A stretch of 35,862 bases of DNA, taken from NCBI GenBank assembly GCA_903888395.1, contig CAISTO010000012.1, positions 1-35,862 on the forward strand, in the 5' to 3' direction. A model generated the notes under the pieces. That model had not been told where the DNA came from and did no database searches. It saw only the letters and a program-made list of their open reading frames with translations. This stretch comes from an uncultured Bacteroidota bacterium (GTDB taxonomy: Bacteria > Bacteroidota > Bacteroidia > UKL13-3). Every line of letters begins with the position of its first letter. Position 1 is the first letter of the stretch. Both the position numbers and the translations under genes were made by a program. Below, piece by piece: positions 33,106-35,862 of this stretch.

Positions 33106-33789
33106 TTAATCAATTTCATTAGTTTTTACTCTGATATTCAAGTTATCTAGGTAAAATTTGCAATACTTAATAGTTCTGCCTCTTTCTGAAAAAAGTTTTT
33201 CATAATGAGTGGTTATATTCCTTAAATTATCATAATTATGAGCTTCATGATGCACATTTCTAATAATTTCTACTGGTTTTATATTCAATTGCGCTAATGT
33301 TTCTAATGTGTAATCAAACAAATTATCATCATCTGTTTTAAAGTGGATAGGTCCATTTTCTTTTAAAACTTCTTTGTAAATAGCTAAAAATTCTGGGTGC
33401 GTTAATCGGTTTTTTTCGTGTCTTTCTTTTGGAAATGGATCGGGAAAAGTAATCCAAATTTCATCTACTTCATTTTTTTCAAAAACTTCATTTAGTTTTT
33501 GAACAGTCATTCTTACAAACGCAGAATTTTGCAAGTTTTCTGCTTGCGCAATCTTAGCGCCCTTCCACATTCTGTTGCTTTTTATATCTATTCCAATAAA
33601 ATTGGTATTCAAATCCTGTTGCGATAAATTTACCGTGTATTCGCCTTTACCGCAAGCCAATTCAAGAATAATTGGATTTTGGTTTTTAAATACTTGTGTT
33701 TGCCATTTTCCTTTTAAATGAAAAGGAAAATCGAAACAGTTATTCATTACTGAAAATTCTGAAAAACGTTTTAATTTTTGTTGTCCCAT
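33106..33789 (-). CDS. trmB: tRNA (guanine-N7-)-methyltransferase
   Basis: A 227-residue SAM-dependent methyltransferase (EC 2.1.1.33) that makes m7G46 in tRNA. The SAM-binding motif I is ILELACGKGEYTVNLS, followed by NFIGIDIKSNRMWKGAKIA, then the family-specific WITFPDPFPKERHEKNRL with the catalytic Asp, THPEFLAIYKEVL and HFKTDDDNLFDYTLE. The start is ATG 33789; TTG 33798 would add MCN only. Length is typical. It lies 33 bp downstream of the DEAD-box gene on the same strand and is probably co-transcribed with it. Confidence 0.95.
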   Translation of the reverse strand: MGQQKLKRFSEFSVMNNCFDFPFHLKGKWQTQVFKNQNPIILELACGKGEYTVNLSQQDLNTNFIGIDIKSNRMWKGAKIAQAENLQNSAFVRMTVQKLNEVFEKNEVDEIWITFPDPFPKERHEKNRLTHPEFLAIYKEVLKENGPIHFKTDDDNLFDYTLETLAQLNIKPVEIIRNVHHEAHNYDNLRNITTHYEKLFSERGRTIKYCKFYLDNLNIRVKTNEID

Positions 33790-33822
33790 ATTACACAAAA
33801 AATGATGTGTTTAATGTTTATT

Positions 33823-35091
33823 TTATTGAGGTTTTGAATGAGGTGTAGTTTGGTGATTGGTATGATGATTTACTCCTTTTGGTTTCTTTTTAAAACCATT
33901 ATTTTTCTTAAAATCATTAAACGGTCGGTGTTCTTTTACTTCCGGTTGGTATAAAGGTGCCTCACCCAAAAATGTTGGCAATGGTAATTTTGGAACTTCA
34001 GCTCCGATTAAATTTTCAATACTAAAAAACCTGCGTTGGTCTTTCTGATTGATGAATGTAATAGCCGTTCCAGTACTTTCAGCCCTTGCGGTTCGGCCTA
34101 TTCTGTGAATATAATCTTCAGGATCTGGTGGAACATCAAAATTAATTACCAAACTTATTCCATCTACATCTATTCCACGCGAAAGAATATCTGTTCCAAT
34201 TAATATTTGAACTTCTTTATTTTTAAACGCACGCATAATATCTTCTCGCTCCGATTGTTCCAAATCGCTATGGAATGCTTTAATAGATAATTTGCTGCGT
34301 TGCAATTCTTTGTTCAGTTCCTTTACTTTTTCTTTGGTACCAGCAAAAATAATTACACTGTTATGTTCTTTCTCTGTTAGTATATGTTTTACCAATGCTA
34401 TTTTTTGCGCATCGTAAACCATGAATGCTTGCTGTAATATTCCCGCTGCTGGCTTACTTAACGCAATATTTATTTGCTCCGGATTTTTTAATATTTTATT
34501 TGCTAAAGTTCTAATTTTTGGCGGCATGGTTGCCGAAAATAAAACAGTTTGTCTATCGGTTGGCAAGTAATTTATAATGCGCATGATGTCGTCATTAAAA
34601 CCCATGTCAAGCATTCTGTCGGCTTCGTCTAACACCAAATGTTTTAGTGTACTCATGTCTACTTTTCCTGCCGAAGTAAGCATGGCAAGTAACCTACCTG
34701 GAGTGGCTATAATTATATCAGCACCTTCGCGCATGGCTTTCTTTTGTTGGTCAAAAGCGGCACCATCAGTTCCACCATAAATTGAAATAGAACTAATTCC
34801 CAAGAAGTATGCAAAACCTTCTACTTGCTGGTCTATTTGTTGTGCTAATTCTCGGGTTGGCGCTATAATTAATGTGTTTAAATTACGCGTTTCTGTTTGT
34901 ACTATTTTACTTAAAATAGGTAATAAATAAGCAGCGGTTTTTCCCGTTCCTGTTTGTGCGCATGCAATCAAATCTTTGTTTTCAACGATTAAGGGAATGG
35001 CTAATTCTTGAATGGGAGTAGGCTTGTCGTAGCCCATTGAATATAGGCCATCTAATAGCCTTTGGTCAAAATTAAAGTCAGTAAAGTTCAA
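33823..35091 (-). CDS. DEAD-box RNA helicase
   Basis: A 422-residue ATP-dependent RNA helicase of the RhlE/CsdA group. The motifs are the Q-motif (FTDFNFD, GYDKPTPIQ), I AQTGTGKT, Ia PTRELAQQ, II DEAD, III SAT, IV IIFAGT, V GTDILSRGIDVDG and VI HRIGRTAR. A basic tail (FKKNNGFKKKPKGVNHHTNH) probably helps RNA binding. The start is TTG at 35091: a stop codon precedes it directly in frame, and the phenylalanine of the Q-motif lies only a few residues inside, so a later ATG would remove a needed part. Likely role in ribosome assembly or mRNA turnover; the exact orthologue (rhlE, deaD) is unclear. Confidence 0.94.
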   Translation of the reverse strand: MNFTDFNFDQRLLDGLYSMGYDKPTPIQELAIPLIVENKDLIACAQTGTGKTAAYLLPILSKIVQTETRNLNTLIIAPTRELAQQIDQQVEGFAYFLGISSISIYGGTDGAAFDQQKKAMREGADIIIATPGRLLAMLTSAGKVDMSTLKHLVLDEADRMLDMGFNDDIMRIINYLPTDRQTVLFSATMPPKIRTLANKILKNPEQINIALSKPAAGILQQAFMVYDAQKIALVKHILTEKEHNSVIIFAGTKEKVKELNKELQRSKLSIKAFHSDLEQSEREDIMRAFKNKEVQILIGTDILSRGIDVDGISLVINFDVPPDPEDYIHRIGRTARAESTGTAITFINQKDQRRFFSIENLIGAEVPKLPLPTFLGEAPLYQPEVKEHRPFNDFKKNNGFKKKPKGVNHHTNHQTTPHSKPQ

Positions 35092-35238
35092 TTATTTTTT
35101 GTGTTTAAAATTGCATTTCATTGTTTGTTTTTTTAACAATAAAATGCAGGGTAATATTTATAAATTTTGCTCAATATATGTATTTATTCCGCTAACTCTA
35201 TTTTTAGCACACAATAATCAACTTTATTGAGTTGGTTT

Positions 35239-35760
35239 TTATCTTATTCTGTCGGCACTTTTTACTAAATCATCATCCTTTTTAATTAAGCGCAATACTC
35301 TAAAGTTAAGGTATAAATTAAATATCATCAACATGACACCAAGGGTAGAGTATGGCATTAATTTTCCAAATTCAAAGCCAGGTATATAATTGATTGCTTT
35401 AGCAAAAACTGCTGAATACATCATTATCATGACTAAAAAGTTTAAACGTGTTAGCTTCATTTGTTTTTCGCGGTTTTTATAGCTAAAAATAATGCTTAAT
35501 GTTAATCCAATTAGTAAGGCTGCAATGGCAATTAAACCGTATTGTATGGTTTGTGATTTTAATATACTGGTTTGTGTTTCGTGGCCACCAACCATACTTT
35601 TTTGTACTTCGGTAACTTTAAAATAAAATATGTTTAAGTCATATTCATCTACCCCATTGGTTGGATTTGCTTGTTTCAATGATAGTAAACTTCCGCTAAA
35701 CATTATTGATGTTAGCACTATAATGGCAATTAAATATACGGTTTGAATGCGTTGAATCAT
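35239..35760 (-). CDS. DUF4293 integral membrane protein
   Basis: A 173-residue inner-membrane protein of a Bacteroidota family starting MIQRIQTVYL. Four hydrophobic helices are visible: about 6-28 (TVYLIAIIVLTSIMFSGSLL), 72-92 (IQYGLIAIAALLIGLTLSIIF), 104-124 (LNFLVMIMMYSAVFAKAI) and 134-155 (MPYSTLGVMLMIFNLYLNF), followed by a charged tail RLIKKDDDLVKSADRIR. The function of the family is unknown; in related genomes it often lies next to rho, which is not in this window. It has a 147-bp gap to the DEAD-box gene, in which I see nothing named. Confidence 0.88.
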   Translation of the reverse strand: MIQRIQTVYLIAIIVLTSIMFSGSLLSLKQANPTNGVDEYDLNIFYFKVTEVQKSMVGGHETQTSILKSQTIQYGLIAIAALLIGLTLSIIFSYKNREKQMKLTRLNFLVMIMMYSAVFAKAINYIPGFEFGKLMPYSTLGVMLMIFNLYLNFRVLRLIKKDDDLVKSADRIR

Positions 35761-35818
35761 GGTTTTTTTACGTTTTAAAAGTTCCGCAATTTATAAATCT
35801 TTATTGGAATTTTTAAAA

Positions 35819-35862
35819 ATGAAAAGTAGCATTAGCTTTGCCAAGCAATTTTTTAAGAAAAA
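35819..35862 (+). CDS. Possible start of a rightward gene cut by the window edge
   Basis: An ATG at 35819 opens a frame MKSSISFAKQFFKK that remains open to the edge. It is divergent from the DUF4293 gene, 58 bp away, with an A+T-rich upstream region fit for a promoter. Too short to recognise, and it may be chance. Confidence 0.35.
   Translation, partial: MKSSISFAKQFFKK

Overview
The window reads as chromosomal DNA from an A+T-rich member of the Bacteroidota. The signs are a SusC/SusD pair, a C-terminal type IX secretion sorting domain, TTTG / TAnnTTTG promoters, A-rich leaders almost without Shine-Dalgarno sequences, and typical phylum families (DUF177, DUF6089-like, DUF4293). The genus cannot be told from the sequence alone; an environmental, Chitinophagales- or Sphingobacteriia-like relative is a guess.

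Region 1 (1-13.8 kb) is a glycan-utilisation locus. It opens with the 3' part of a membrane-spanning Y_Y_Y / coiled-coil / LuxR-type HTH regulator. A SusC transporter, a SusD lipoprotein and a secreted protein with two glycan-binding-like modules and a T9SS tail follow. Next come two GH30 glycosidases, a reverse-strand alpha/beta hydrolase, a low-complexity repeat patch and a SusB-like GH97 alpha-glucosidase. GH30 activity on beta-glucan-type links together with an inverting GH97 suggests a glucan or gluco-conjugate containing both alpha and beta links. The substrate is inferred, not shown.

Region 2 (13.8-17.5 kb) holds a small RelE/ParE-type toxin-antitoxin pair, hutI (imidazolonepropionase), a 100-bp inverted-repeat element and an adenine deaminase gene.

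Region 3 (17.5-22.6 kb, minus strand) is a three-gene ABC transporter / HlyD-type adaptor / TolC-type outer-membrane export operon. Its ATPase domain keeps Walker A, the Q-loop glutamine and the Walker B aspartate, but has a rewritten signature motif, D-loop and H-loop and Asp at the catalytic Glu position. This is the most unusual protein of the window.

Region 4 (22.7-27.7 kb) is the fatty-acid initiation cluster DUF177-rpmF-plsX-fabH-accB-accC, broken up by terminator-like hairpins. Region 5 (27.7-35.9 kb) is housekeeping: rarA, rpoN-aat, two tandem DUF6089-like outer-membrane proteins, trmB, a DEAD-box RNA helicase and a DUF4293 membrane protein.

A recurring theme is that perfect or near-perfect TAnnTTTG elements end only 1-11 nt before the start codon at several unrelated genes, which suggests leaderless or nearly leaderless mRNAs. 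I found no CRISPR array, tRNA, rRNA, integrase or transposase.
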